Of a stretch of 6,217 nt of DNA, positions 1 to 6,030 are shown one piece after another. The notes below the pieces were generated by a model, which did not search any database, was not told where the DNA came from, and worked only from the letters and a program-made list of their open reading frames with translations. The stretch covers positions 1 to 6,217 of the forward strand of contig JAITAX010000070.1 of the NCBI GenBank assembly GCA_031283865.1. The letters run 5' to 3'. Numbering within the stretch: the stretch's first letter is position 1; each line of letters opens with the position of its first letter. A program made the translations under genes and the position numbers. The stretch is from Eubacteriales Family XIII. Incertae Sedis bacterium. GTDB lineage: Bacteria > Bacillota > Clostridia > Peptostreptococcales > Anaerovoracaceae.

Positions 1-2
1 TG

Positions 3-170
3 GAAGACGAGCTTGCGGATGCCGAATACCGCCGGGAGAATGTCGTGCGGGACGGCAAGATCGTGACCTCGCGCGGTCCGGGTACGGCCATGGCCTTTGC
101 CCTTGCGTTGGCGGAAATCCTCGCGGGAGAAGAGACGGCCGGCAGGGTGCGCGCGGAGTTGCTGCTATAG
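3..170 (+). CDS. DJ-1/PfpI family protein, C-terminal fragment
   Basis: Only the last 55 codons are inside the window; the gene starts to the left. The reading frame is open from base 3 to the TAG at 168-170. The peptide contains VVRDGKIVTSRGPGTAMAFA followed by LALAEILAGEETAGRV, which matches the conserved C-terminal end of the DJ-1/ThiJ/PfpI family: a beta strand, the (I/V)TSRGPGTA loop, and the final helix with a 'fAlalvE.L.G' pattern. Family members include protein or small-molecule deglycase/chaperone-like proteins (YajL, DJ-1) and 4-methyl-5(beta-hydroxyethyl)-thiazole-associated proteins. The nucleophilic cysteine lies in the missing N-terminal part, so activity cannot be judged. The stop codon is 22 bases before the next start codon on the same strand, so co-transcription with the PilT-like gene is likely. 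Family assignment is firm; the exact role is unknown. Confidence 0.82.
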   Translation, partial: EDELADAEYRRENVVRDGKIVTSRGPGTAMAFALALAEILAGEETAGRVRAELLL

Positions 171-192
171 GCGCAGGAAGGGGGTTTTGGAT

Positions 193-1272
193 ATGGAGAT
201 TAAAGCAATACTGAAAGGAATTGTCGAAGAGGGGGCCTCGGACGTATTCCTCATCGCGGGCCGACCGGTCAGCTTCAAACTCGGCGGTCGCATCAAGACG
301 CTGAACGACGATCCGCTGCTTCCCGTGAAGACGAACGCGCTCATTTCGGAGATCTACGAACTGGCGCCGAACCGCAAGATAGAATGCCTGCTTGAAAAGG
401 GCGATGACGACTTCGCCTTTGCGATTCCCGACGTTTCCAGATTCCGCGTCAACGTCTACAAGCAGCGCGGCTCGCTCGCGGCGGTCATCCGCGTCGTGTC
501 TTTCTCGCTGCCCGACCCCGAGAAGCTCAACATCCCGCCCGCCGTACTCGATCTGGCGGATCGCGCGCAGGGCCTGATCCTCTTCGCGGGTCCCGCGGAA
601 TCCGGCAAGACGACCACGCTGGCCTGCCTGATCGACCGCATCAACAGCACGCGGGAGGGCCATATCATCACGCTCGAAAACCCGATAGAGTACCTGCATC
701 GCCACAAGCGGAGCCTCGTGAGCCAGCGCGAGATATCGCTCGATACGGAGAGCTACCGGGCCGCGCTGCAAGCCGCGCTGCGACAGAGCCCGAACGTAAT
801 TCTGACGGGGGAGATACGCGACGCGGAAACCGTTTCCGTCGCGCTCACCGCCGCAGAAACGGGACATCTGGTTATCTCCACGATATCCGCCGTCGGCGCG
901 GCCAACGCGGTGGACAGGCTGATCGGCGCTTTCCCGGACGCCCGCCACGAGCGCATCGGCGCGCAGCTCTCCCTGAGCCTGCAGGCGATTGTATCGCAGC
1001 AGTTGATTCCGACCCTCGATGATACCGTCGCGCCGGTATTTCAGCTCATGCTCTGCAACAACGAGATACGCAACCTGCTCCGCGAGGGCGAATCGAACCG
1101 CATCAACCAGACCGTCGCCGCCTGCACGGACGAGGGCATGATCTCCATGGACGCCGCGATATTGCGGCTCTACAAGGACGGCCGAATATCGGCGCAGAAC
1201 GCGTTGACGCGTTCAATCGATCCGGACAGCATGGCGCGGCAGGTCAACTCGTCGGACAAGATATATTTTTGA
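193..1272 (+). CDS. PilT-like type IV pilus/secretion ATPase with degenerate His box
   Basis: A 359-residue protein of about usual PilT length (roughly 345-370). PilT hexamers hydrolyse ATP at the cytoplasmic base of type IV pili and drive pilus retraction. The start at 193 is chosen over an in-frame ATG at 97 because a purine-rich site (AGGAAGGGG, 175-184) lies 8 bases upstream and because MEIKAILKGIVEEGASDVFL aligns with the PilT N-terminus (helix plus 'GASDlhL'). The longer reading would overlap the DJ-1 gene in another frame. Visible motifs: Walker A GPAESGKT (133-140, Lys139), Asp-box region ITLENPIEY (159/160-167, Asp replaced by Asn163), Walker B region VILTGEIRD (202-210) with catalytic Glu207, and TAAETGHLV (219-227). 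The His box, GTLHT in PilT, reads STISA (229-233), so its His and Thr are lost. The C-terminal part keeps NEIRNLLREG and 'GMiSMDaAil.Ly..GrIs..nAl'. ATP binding is probably intact; classic retraction function is uncertain. No other pilus gene is in the window. Confidence 0.86.
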   Translation: MEIKAILKGIVEEGASDVFLIAGRPVSFKLGGRIKTLNDDPLLPVKTNALISEIYELAPNRKIECLLEKGDDDFAFAIPDVSRFRVNVYKQRGSLAAVIRVVSFSLPDPEKLNIPPAVLDLADRAQGLILFAGPAESGKTTTLACLIDRINSTREGHIITLENPIEYLHRHKRSLVSQREISLDTESYRAALQAALRQSPNVILTGEIRDAETVSVALTAAETGHLVISTISAVGAANAVDRLIGAFPDARHERIGAQLSLSLQAIVSQQLIPTLDDTVAPVFQLMLCNNEIRNLLREGESNRINQTVAACTDEGMISMDAAILRLYKDGRISAQNALTRSIDPDSMARQVNSSDKIYF

Positions 1273-1282
1273 TACAAGCGCG

Positions 1283-1299
1283 GGTGCCGGTTCGGCGCC
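1283..1299 (+). terminator. possible weak terminator hairpin after the PilT-like gene
   Basis: Eleven bases past the stop codon the arms GGTGCCG (1283-1289) and CGGCGCC (1293-1299) can pair as a 7-bp GC-rich stem, with one G-U pair and a GTT loop. Only three T residues follow (1300-1302), so this is at best a weak intrinsic terminator. The location, at the end of the + strand pair and facing a convergent operon, is right for one. Confidence 0.35.
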
Positions 1300-1467
1300 T
1301 TTCCTGATAGCATCGGCAAAACGCTTTGTAGATTTTGTCTTTGCGGGATGCTTTCAAAATTGAAGATTGAAGAATGTCGCGTGGCAATACGTCGCGCGAG
1401 CCGAAGGGGCGTCGCAACGCAAAACCGGGCGGCCGCGGTTGTCGCCCGCGTCCGCCCGTTCGTGTTC

Positions 1468-1484
1468 GCCGGATTTCGTCCGGC
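1468..1484 (-). terminator. possible hairpin at the 3' end of the minus-strand operon
   Basis: The arms GCCGGA (1468-1473) and TCCGGC (1479-1484) flank a 5-base loop and form a perfect 6-bp stem. It sits 2 bases past the stop codon of the second aldehyde dehydrogenase. On the transcribed strand no T run follows, so Rho-independent termination is doubtful. It may only protect the mRNA 3' end. The rest of 1300-1467 shows nothing I can name. Confidence 0.25.
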
Positions 1485-1486
1485 CG

Positions 1487-2875
1487 TCAGATTTCAGCCC
1501 ACAGCTCCTCGTCTGAGGGGACGGGATTGTTCGGCATATTGTAGGCGATGCGCGATACGTTCATCAGATGCCGGTAGCTCAGGTTCTCGGACAGGCTGTT
1601 GTTGCCCCACGAGCCGCAGCCCATCGTGTTCGTCGGCGCAAGGCCGTTTTGGAAGCTGCCGCCGGCGCTGCTCGCGCAGATTTGATTGATTAGGAAGCGG
1701 GATACGGGCAGCGCCCTGCCCGCGTATTCGATGTGCTCCCTGTTGTCCGAATGGATGGCGACGCTGTGTCCCTTGCCCTCGGCCTCCAGATTCGCTTTCG
1801 CGACAGCGATTGCTTCCGCGAAGTCGCGATATCGGTAGAGGGCGATGACGGGACACATCTTTTCCTTGGCGAGGACGTCATTCCGCCCTGTCCCCTCCGC
1901 TTCCACCGCAATCGCCTTTATGTTCTCGTCTGTCTCGATTCCAGCCAGCCGCGCGACGGCGGCCGCGCTCTGCCCGACGGCGTGCCGGGACATCTCTCCG
2001 TCCTCAAACAGCGCGCTGCGCAGGGCCTCCCGCTCCGCCGGACTTTCGATCACATAGCAGCCGCAGGCTTCAAAGCTGCGCAGGATCGTCTCGAAGTCCT
2101 CTTCGGGGCAGATGGCCGACTGTTCCCCCGAGCAGATGATACCGTTGTCGAAAGCGCGCCCCTCCGCGATCAGCCGGACGGCTTCCGCGTAATCCGCGCC
2201 CCTGTCGATGATGGCCTGCACATTCCCCGCGCCCACGCCGAGCGCGGGTTTGCCCGAGCTGTAGGCCGCGCGCACCAGGCCCGCGCCGCCCGTGGCGATG
2301 GTGACGTCCGCCATCGCGATGAGGTTCTTCGTGTGCTCCCGCGAATGCCGGTCGAGTATCTGCACCAGATCTTCGGGAAAGCCGAGCTTTTTCAGCTCCG
2401 CGCGGAACAACGCCACAGCCTGCGCGCTGCACAGGGTCGCGCTGTGGTGCGGCGTGATGATGATGGCGTTGCCGCACTTCAGGGCGAACATGCTGTTGCT
2501 CATGGGCGTCACGATGGGGTTTGTGCAGGGGGTGATGGCGGCCACCACCCCGAGCGGCTTCGCGACCGTCGTGATGCCGCTTGCCTCATCCCGCTCGAGT
2601 ATTCCGCGGGACTTCTTCCCTTTCAGACTGTTCCAGATAAGGCGAGCCTTGCTCCTGTTCTTCGCGGTCTTGTCGCGCACGTTCCCCATATGGGTGTCTT
2701 CCACGGCAAGGGCGGCGAGCGCCTCCGCGTTGTCGTATACGACTTTCGCTATGGCGCGCACGGCGCGGTCCGCGTCTTCCTGCGTCGCGTTCTCGAAGCT
2801 CGCCTGCGCGGCGCGCGCGCGCCGCATGTACGCCTCTGTGTAGGATCTGCTTTCGTCGTTGCTCTGCGTTTCCAT
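1487..2875 (-). CDS. CoA-acylating aldehyde dehydrogenase (ALDH-2), sulfoacetaldehyde/AdhE-EutE-like
   Basis: A 462-residue enzyme of the CoA-acylating aldehyde dehydrogenase group (EutE, PduP, AdhE N-domain, SauS). These enzymes convert aldehyde + CoA + NAD(P)+ to acyl-CoA, reversibly. Visible features: cofactor-binding segment KPLGVVAAITPCTNPIVTP (106-124), nucleotide-binding ATGGAGLVRAAYSSGKPALG (194-213), catalytic loop FDNGIICSGEQSAI (242-255) with nucleophile Cys248, and the C-terminal signature MGCGSWGNNSLSENLSYRHL (418-437). The last is typical of the acylating subgroup rather than of ordinary aldehyde dehydrogenases. The start is supported by AGAGG (2882-2886), 6 bases upstream, which overlaps the TAG stop of the aminotransferase gene; the gap is only 9 bases, so translational coupling is likely. 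A roughly 10-residue N-terminal extension, rich in charged residues, shows no clear microcompartment-targeting helix. The natural substrate is probably the aldehyde made by the neighbouring aminotransferase; sulfoacetaldehyde is favoured, but malonate or succinate semialdehyde cannot be excluded. Confidence 0.85.
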   Translation of the reverse strand: METQSNDESRSYTEAYMRRARAAQASFENATQEDADRAVRAIAKVVYDNAEALAALAVEDTHMGNVRDKTAKNRSKARLIWNSLKGKKSRGILERDEASGITTVAKPLGVVAAITPCTNPIVTPMSNSMFALKCGNAIIITPHHSATLCSAQAVALFRAELKKLGFPEDLVQILDRHSREHTKNLIAMADVTIATGGAGLVRAAYSSGKPALGVGAGNVQAIIDRGADYAEAVRLIAEGRAFDNGIICSGEQSAICPEEDFETILRSFEACGCYVIESPAEREALRSALFEDGEMSRHAVGQSAAAVARLAGIETDENIKAIAVEAEGTGRNDVLAKEKMCPVIALYRYRDFAEAIAVAKANLEAEGKGHSVAIHSDNREHIEYAGRALPVSRFLINQICASSAGGSFQNGLAPTNTMGCGSWGNNSLSENLSYRHLMNVSRIAYNMPNNPVPSDEELWAEI

Positions 2876-2884
2876 ATAAAACCT

Positions 2885-4213
2885 CTAAATCATTGTATCC
2901 ACGGAGTCGAGAACCCTGTCGAGGATCTTCAGCGCGTCGCGCAATTCCTGTTCCGTAATCGTCAGCGGCGGCGCGACGATGATCATGTTCTCGTGCGAAT
3001 AGGTGGCGAAGCTCTCCGCCTTGAGCATACCTACGATCTTCGCGATAGAGCCGTCGGGGTCGCTGTTGAAAGGCGCGAGCGGTTCACGGCTCGCCTTGTC
3101 TTTCACAAATTCGACCATCGCGAATAGCCCGATGTGCCGAACCTCGCCGACGCATTTGTGCTTCTTCTCAATCGCGTCGAGGGTCTCCGCGAGCAGCTTG
3201 CCCTGCTTTTTAACGTTTTCCTCTGTGCCGAGACGCCCGTATTCGTCGATTGTGGCGACGGCCGCCGCGCAGCCCATCAGGTGCGCGCTGTAGGTCAGAC
3301 CGTTGAACATCTTGCGGTCGTTGAAGTATTCGGCGATCTCTTTCTTGACGATGACGCCGCCGAGCGGGATGTAGCCGCAGGTGGACCCCTTGGCGAAAGT
3401 GATGAGGTCGGGTTTTATGTCGAACTGCATGAAAGCGAACTTGCTGCCCGTTCGGTAGAATCCGGCCATGACCTCATCGCAGACGAGCAGGATGCCGTAT
3501 TTGTCGCAAAGCGCCCGGACGCCCTTGAGATAGCCTTTCGGCGGGAGCAGCACGCCGTTCGAGCCGACGACCGTTTCAACGAAGATCGCCGCTATGGCCT
3601 GCGGGTTTTCATAATTGATCTGATTTTCGAGCAGTTCCAAATAGAAAGCCGCAACGTCCTCATCCGAGTTGAACTTGCAAGCTTTCGGCGCCCTGTAGGC
3701 ATAGGGTCCGTCGAAGTGGATGAAGCCCGGCACGCCGGGTTCCGCGATCCAGCGCCGCGGTTCCCCGTTCAGCGCGGAAGCGCCGAAGGTCGCGCCGTGG
3801 TAGGACCTGTACATTGAAAAGATCTTCCACCGGCCCGTGAAAGCCTTTGCGAATTTGATCGCGTTCTCGTTGGCCTCCGCGCCGGCGTTCGTGAAGAAGA
3901 CCTTGCCGCCCTCGAAATGGGGACCCGCAAACTCGACGAGCTTGCGCGCCGCCTCGGAACGGACGTCCACCGCGTAGCCCGGACCCATGAACGCCATCTT
4001 TTCCGCCTGCGCCTTGATCGCCTCGATGACGGCCCTGTTGCCGTGGCCGAGGTTTGAGTTCACGAGCTGCGAGGACATATCGTAATATTTCTTGCCCTCG
4101 TCGTCCCAGAAGTATATACCCTCCGCTTTCGTCACGGTCATGGGGTTCAGCTTGCCCTGCGCGCTCCACGAGTGCAAGTTGTATTTTTTGCTCATTTCAC
4201 TGATCTGTGACAT
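2885..4213 (-). CDS. class III PLP aminotransferase, taurine transaminase-like
   Basis: A complete 442-residue fold-type I, class III (omega) aminotransferase of usual length. It should move the terminal amino group of an amine or omega-amino acid to pyruvate or 2-oxoglutarate and release an aldehyde. Visible residues: FFTNAGAEANENAIK (106-120, cofactor phosphate region), SYHGAT (137-142, PLP ring stacking by Tyr138), Glu213, VCDEV (244-248, Asp246 to the PLP pyridine nitrogen), ITFAKGSTCGYIPLGG (271-286) with Schiff-base Lys275, and Thr307 in GLTYSAH. The N-terminal stretch, with HSWSAQ, TKAEGIYFWDDEGKKYYD, SSQLVNSNLGH and YRSYHGATFGA, resembles taurine:2-oxoglutarate and taurine:pyruvate aminotransferases (Toa/Tpa) more than GABA or ornithine transaminases; this is recall, not a database search. 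The start is fixed by AGGAGGAG (4222-4229), 8 bases upstream. Lying between two acylating aldehyde dehydrogenases, it most likely supplies their aldehyde. The substrate remains open: taurine first, beta-alanine or GABA next. Confidence 0.85.
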   Translation of the reverse strand: MSQISEMSKKYNLHSWSAQGKLNPMTVTKAEGIYFWDDEGKKYYDMSSQLVNSNLGHGNRAVIEAIKAQAEKMAFMGPGYAVDVRSEAARKLVEFAGPHFEGGKVFFTNAGAEANENAIKFAKAFTGRWKIFSMYRSYHGATFGASALNGEPRRWIAEPGVPGFIHFDGPYAYRAPKACKFNSDEDVAAFYLELLENQINYENPQAIAAIFVETVVGSNGVLLPPKGYLKGVRALCDKYGILLVCDEVMAGFYRTGSKFAFMQFDIKPDLITFAKGSTCGYIPLGGVIVKKEIAEYFNDRKMFNGLTYSAHLMGCAAAVATIDEYGRLGTEENVKKQGKLLAETLDAIEKKHKCVGEVRHIGLFAMVEFVKDKASREPLAPFNSDPDGSIAKIVGMLKAESFATYSHENMIIVAPPLTITEQELRDALKILDRVLDSVDTMI

Positions 4214-4221
4214 GATTGTTT

Positions 4222-4229
4222 CTCCTCCT
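4222..4229 (-). promoter_or_regulatory. strong ribosome binding site of the aminotransferase gene
   Basis: AGGAGGAG on the - strand, 8 bases before the ATG at 4213. It decides this start over the internal Met7 codon, which has no such site. Because the preceding gap is 116 bases, this gene must recruit ribosomes independently rather than by coupling. Confidence 0.85.
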
Positions 4230-4275
4230 GATTATCGCATAATCTCCGTTATCGTCAAGCGGCGGCGCCGGCACA

Positions 4276-4304
4276 GGCCGGACGGCGAACGGTGCCGTGC
4301 GGCC
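4276..4304 (-). other. intercistronic hairpin between ALDH-1 and aminotransferase genes
   Basis: Within the 116-base gap, GGCCG (4276-4280) and ACGGC (4282-4286) pair with GCCGT (4294-4298) and CGGCC (4300-4304). This makes 10 GC-rich base pairs interrupted by one mismatch, with a 7-base loop. It begins 25 bases past the ALDH-1 stop codon. No T run follows it on the transcribed strand, so it is not a classic terminator. An mRNA processing or 3'-end-stabilising element that lowers downstream expression, or partial termination, is plausible. Confidence 0.4.
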
Positions 4305-4329
4305 GGGTCGAGCGCCCCCATCCCCTTTT

Positions 4330-5751
4330 TTAACCCGCAAAGGCCGCGCGCACCTCATCGCTGAACAGTTCTTCGTCCTTGGGCTGCCACGACGGGATGG
4401 GCCGCGCCACATAGGTGAAGTTCAGCAGATCCTTGTAGGTCGCATTCCACGAGATGCTGTTGTGTCCCCACGTTCCGCAGCCGAGCGTCATGGACATCGG
4501 AAAGCCGCAGTTCCACGAGCCGGAATTGGACAGGCTCTGCGGCAGGTTGACGCAGACCTTGCAGACGGGGATTTTTTCCCCGAGCAGCGTGACGCGTTCT
4601 TTCAGCGCGGTGTGGATGCCGATGCTGTGGCCCTTGCCCTGATATTCGAGGATGTGCAGCGTCTGCCGCACGGCGTCGTCGAAGTCTTTCGCCTTGCGAA
4701 GCTCGGCCACGGGGGAAAGCTTCTCGCCCGTAAGCGGAAATTCATTGCCGTATCCGCTGTTTTCTTCCACGAGTATGACCTTGACGTTCGGGGCGTCGAT
4801 GCCCGCGATTTCGGCGATGCGTGCAGCCGACTGCGCCACGATATGCCTGTTCAAATCGTGGTTGGCCGGCGTTTCCGGCCACAGCGTCTTTACGATCTTC
4901 TCTTTCTCGGGCGTACCCTCCTTGGCGATGTAGGCACCCTGCTTCGCGATGGCGCGCGTGAAATCGTCGTAGACGCTTTCGAGCACGATGATGTTGTTCT
5001 CCGTTGAGCAGGAAGTCGCGTGATCGAAGATCTTGGAGCGGATGATCATGTCGGCGGCCTCGTCGAGGTTCGTGGTGCCGTCCACGATGCAGACGACGTT
5101 GCCCGTGCCGACGCCGATCGTCGGATTGCCCGAGGAGTATGCCTGCCGCACCATCGGCGTTCCGCCCGTCGCGAGGATGAAATCGACCTGCTTCATGATC
5201 TGCTGCGAACACTCGACGGATACGTATTCAGGCTCGACCGCCTGCACGAGATCTTCCGGCGCGCCGTACTTCTTCAAGATGCTCCGGATGAGCTCGGTGA
5301 CGGCTATGTTCGTCTTCTTGGCCTTGGGATGCGGCGCAAGGAGGATCGCGTTCCGCGTCTTGAGCGCCATCAGCGATTTGACGACGGGCGTGGCTTCGCC
5401 GTTCGTCACGGGGATAATGGCGCCGACGACGCCCATGGGTTTGGCGTACTTCTCCATGCCCATCTTCTCGTCGACCTCCACAAGTCCGACGGACGGCCGG
5501 CCTTTCATCTGCGCGTAGGAACCCTTGATCTTGCTGAACATCTTCGCCTGCTTGTCTGCGGCGATGCCCATGCCGCTCTCCTCGACAAGCATTTCGCCGA
5601 ATTTCAGCGCGGTTTCGGGGACTGTGAGCGCGTAGGCCACGGCCTCGGTCAGGCGGTCGACCGTCTTCTGGTCGTAATTCTCCGCGATGCGTTGCGCCGC
5701 GCGGCCCCTCTCGACAAGGCCGGCGACGTATTTTTCGTAATTCAGTGCCAT
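4330..5751 (-). CDS. CoA-acylating aldehyde dehydrogenase (ALDH-1), sulfoacetaldehyde dehydrogenase-like
   Basis: First gene of the operon, 473 residues, of the CoA-acylating aldehyde dehydrogenase family: aldehyde + CoA + NAD(P)+ <-> acyl-CoA + NAD(P)H + H+, cytosolic. The start at 5751 is preferred over an in-frame ATG at 5793 because GGAAGGAG (5759-5766) lies 7 bases upstream and because the family N-terminus (NYEKYVAGLVERGRAAQRI) begins there. Visible features: KPMGVVGAIIPVTNGEATP (104-122), LATGGTPMVRQAYSSGNPTI (193-212), catalytic loop IFDHATSCSTENNIIV (241-256) with Cys248, and C-terminal TLGCGTWGHNSISWNATYKD (422-441). The loop differs from the FDNGxIC.sEQS form of ALDH-2, so the two are distinct paralogues rather than a recent duplicate. 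The DHATSCSTEN form and the FTYVARPI ending recall dehydrogenases annotated as sulfoacetaldehyde dehydrogenase (acylating), such as SauS; this is from memory. The N-terminus has no microcompartment-type extension. Expression is likely under the sigma-54 promoter at 5888-5901. Confidence 0.85.
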   Translation of the reverse strand: MALNYEKYVAGLVERGRAAQRIAENYDQKTVDRLTEAVAYALTVPETALKFGEMLVEESGMGIAADKQAKMFSKIKGSYAQMKGRPSVGLVEVDEKMGMEKYAKPMGVVGAIIPVTNGEATPVVKSLMALKTRNAILLAPHPKAKKTNIAVTELIRSILKKYGAPEDLVQAVEPEYVSVECSQQIMKQVDFILATGGTPMVRQAYSSGNPTIGVGTGNVVCIVDGTTNLDEAADMIIRSKIFDHATSCSTENNIIVLESVYDDFTRAIAKQGAYIAKEGTPEKEKIVKTLWPETPANHDLNRHIVAQSAARIAEIAGIDAPNVKVILVEENSGYGNEFPLTGEKLSPVAELRKAKDFDDAVRQTLHILEYQGKGHSIGIHTALKERVTLLGEKIPVCKVCVNLPQSLSNSGSWNCGFPMSMTLGCGTWGHNSISWNATYKDLLNFTYVARPIPSWQPKDEELFSDEVRAAFAG

Positions 5752-5758
5752 GTTGAAT

Positions 5759-5766
5759 CTCCTTCC
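5759..5766 (-). promoter_or_regulatory. ribosome binding site that fixes the ALDH-1 start
   Basis: GGAAGGAG on the - strand, 7 bases before the ATG at 5751. The alternative in-frame ATG at 5793 would add 14 residues with no family similarity and would place this site inside the coding region. Confidence 0.85.
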
Positions 5767-5832
5767 TGCAGCTGCCTCGGGTCTGACAAGCATTCAAACC
5801 CTCGAATCGTAAACATACATCACAGCAGTCCA

Positions 5833-5863
5833 AAAATCAAATCGGTTTGGTCCCTTTGATTTT
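5833..5863 (-). promoter_or_regulatory. inverted repeat in the 5' leader of the operon
   Basis: AAAATCAAA (5833-5841) and TTTGATTTT (5855-5863) are perfect 9-bp inverted arms around a 13-base spacer. The element begins about 13 bases past the predicted sigma-54 transcription start and lies 82 bases before the ALDH-1 start codon. It stands out as AT-rich in a GC-rich region. It could be a protein-binding operator or an mRNA leader hairpin. One arm also overlaps a poor sigma-70 -35-like hexamer. Function is inferred from position only. Confidence 0.4.
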
Positions 5864-5887
5864 CGGCACGCCGCAATGAAAATCAAC

Positions 5888-5901
5888 GCAAGTTTTGTGC
5901 C
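5888..5901 (-). promoter_or_regulatory. sigma-54 (RpoN) -24/-12 promoter for the operon
   Basis: On the - strand the sequence reads GGCAC-AAAAC-TTGC, with the essential GG and GC exactly 10 bases apart as the sigma-54 consensus (TGGCAC-N5-TTGC) requires. Only the first T of the consensus is replaced, by C. With the C at 5888 taken as -12, transcription would start near 5876, giving a leader of about 125 bases before ALDH-1. The call is strengthened by the adjacent gene encoding a TyrR/Fis-type helix-turn-helix, the usual C-terminal domain of sigma-54 activators, and by a palindrome about 170 bp upstream. Confidence 0.75.
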
Positions 5902-5924
5902 GGAGAAAGGGCCGCATTTTTGCG

Positions 5925-5986
5925 CGCCTTGCGCGGGCGGATGATACCGCAATGAATCGGCGGCGCGGAACGCCTTGCGCGGACGG
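5925..5986. repeat. imperfect 16-bp direct repeat in the promoter-enhancer spacer
   Basis: CGCCTTGCGCGGGCGG (5925-5940) recurs as CGCCTTGCGCGGACGG (5971-5986), 15 of 16 identical and 46 bases apart. Both copies are internally near-palindromic GC-rich sequence. They lie between the sigma-54 promoter and the enhancer palindrome. This may be a local duplication or a binding site for another protein; GC-rich bias makes chance similarity more likely than for the AT-rich elements. Confidence 0.4.
5943..5958 (+). promoter_or_regulatory. degenerate single half-site of the enhancer palindrome
   Basis: GATACCGCAATGAATC matches the left arm of the palindrome at 6032-6047 (GATACAATATTGAATC) at 12 of 16 positions. 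Both ends, GATAC and TGAATC, are kept with the same spacing. No opposing half follows. It lies 89 bases from the equivalent base of the palindrome, on the promoter side, and could be a secondary low-affinity site for the same activator. Confidence 0.35.
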
Positions 5987-6030
5987 GCCTCCGGCGGGGC
6001 GCTCGGGCGTTTGCGGTGACGCAGGGGCGT

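Noticed and set aside
97..192. Upstream in-frame extension of the PilT-like gene (ATG at 97)
   Set aside because: It overlaps the DJ-1 coding frame, has no family similarity, and the ATG at 193 has a good ribosome binding site and matches the PilT N-terminus.
1348..1689. 113-codon open frame on the + strand
   Set aside because: Arginine- and cysteine-rich shadow overlapping the ALDH-2 3' end, without ribosome binding site or motif.
1733..3127. 464-codon open frame on the + strand
   Set aside because: It lies antisense to ALDH-2 and the start of its neighbour, has arginine/valine/aspartate-rich low-information sequence, no family motif and no ribosome binding site. It is a shadow of GC-rich codon use.
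1487..5751. Bacterial microcompartment operon, because acylating aldehyde dehydrogenases often belong to one
   Set aside because: No shell protein is present, and neither dehydrogenase has a recognisable N-terminal encapsulation helix with linker.
5812..5840. Sigma-70 promoter (TTGATT, 17 bases, TATGTT on the - strand)
   Set aside because: Both hexamers match only 4 of 6 bases and no extended -10 is present. The sigma-54 promoter is much better supported; kept only as an alternative.
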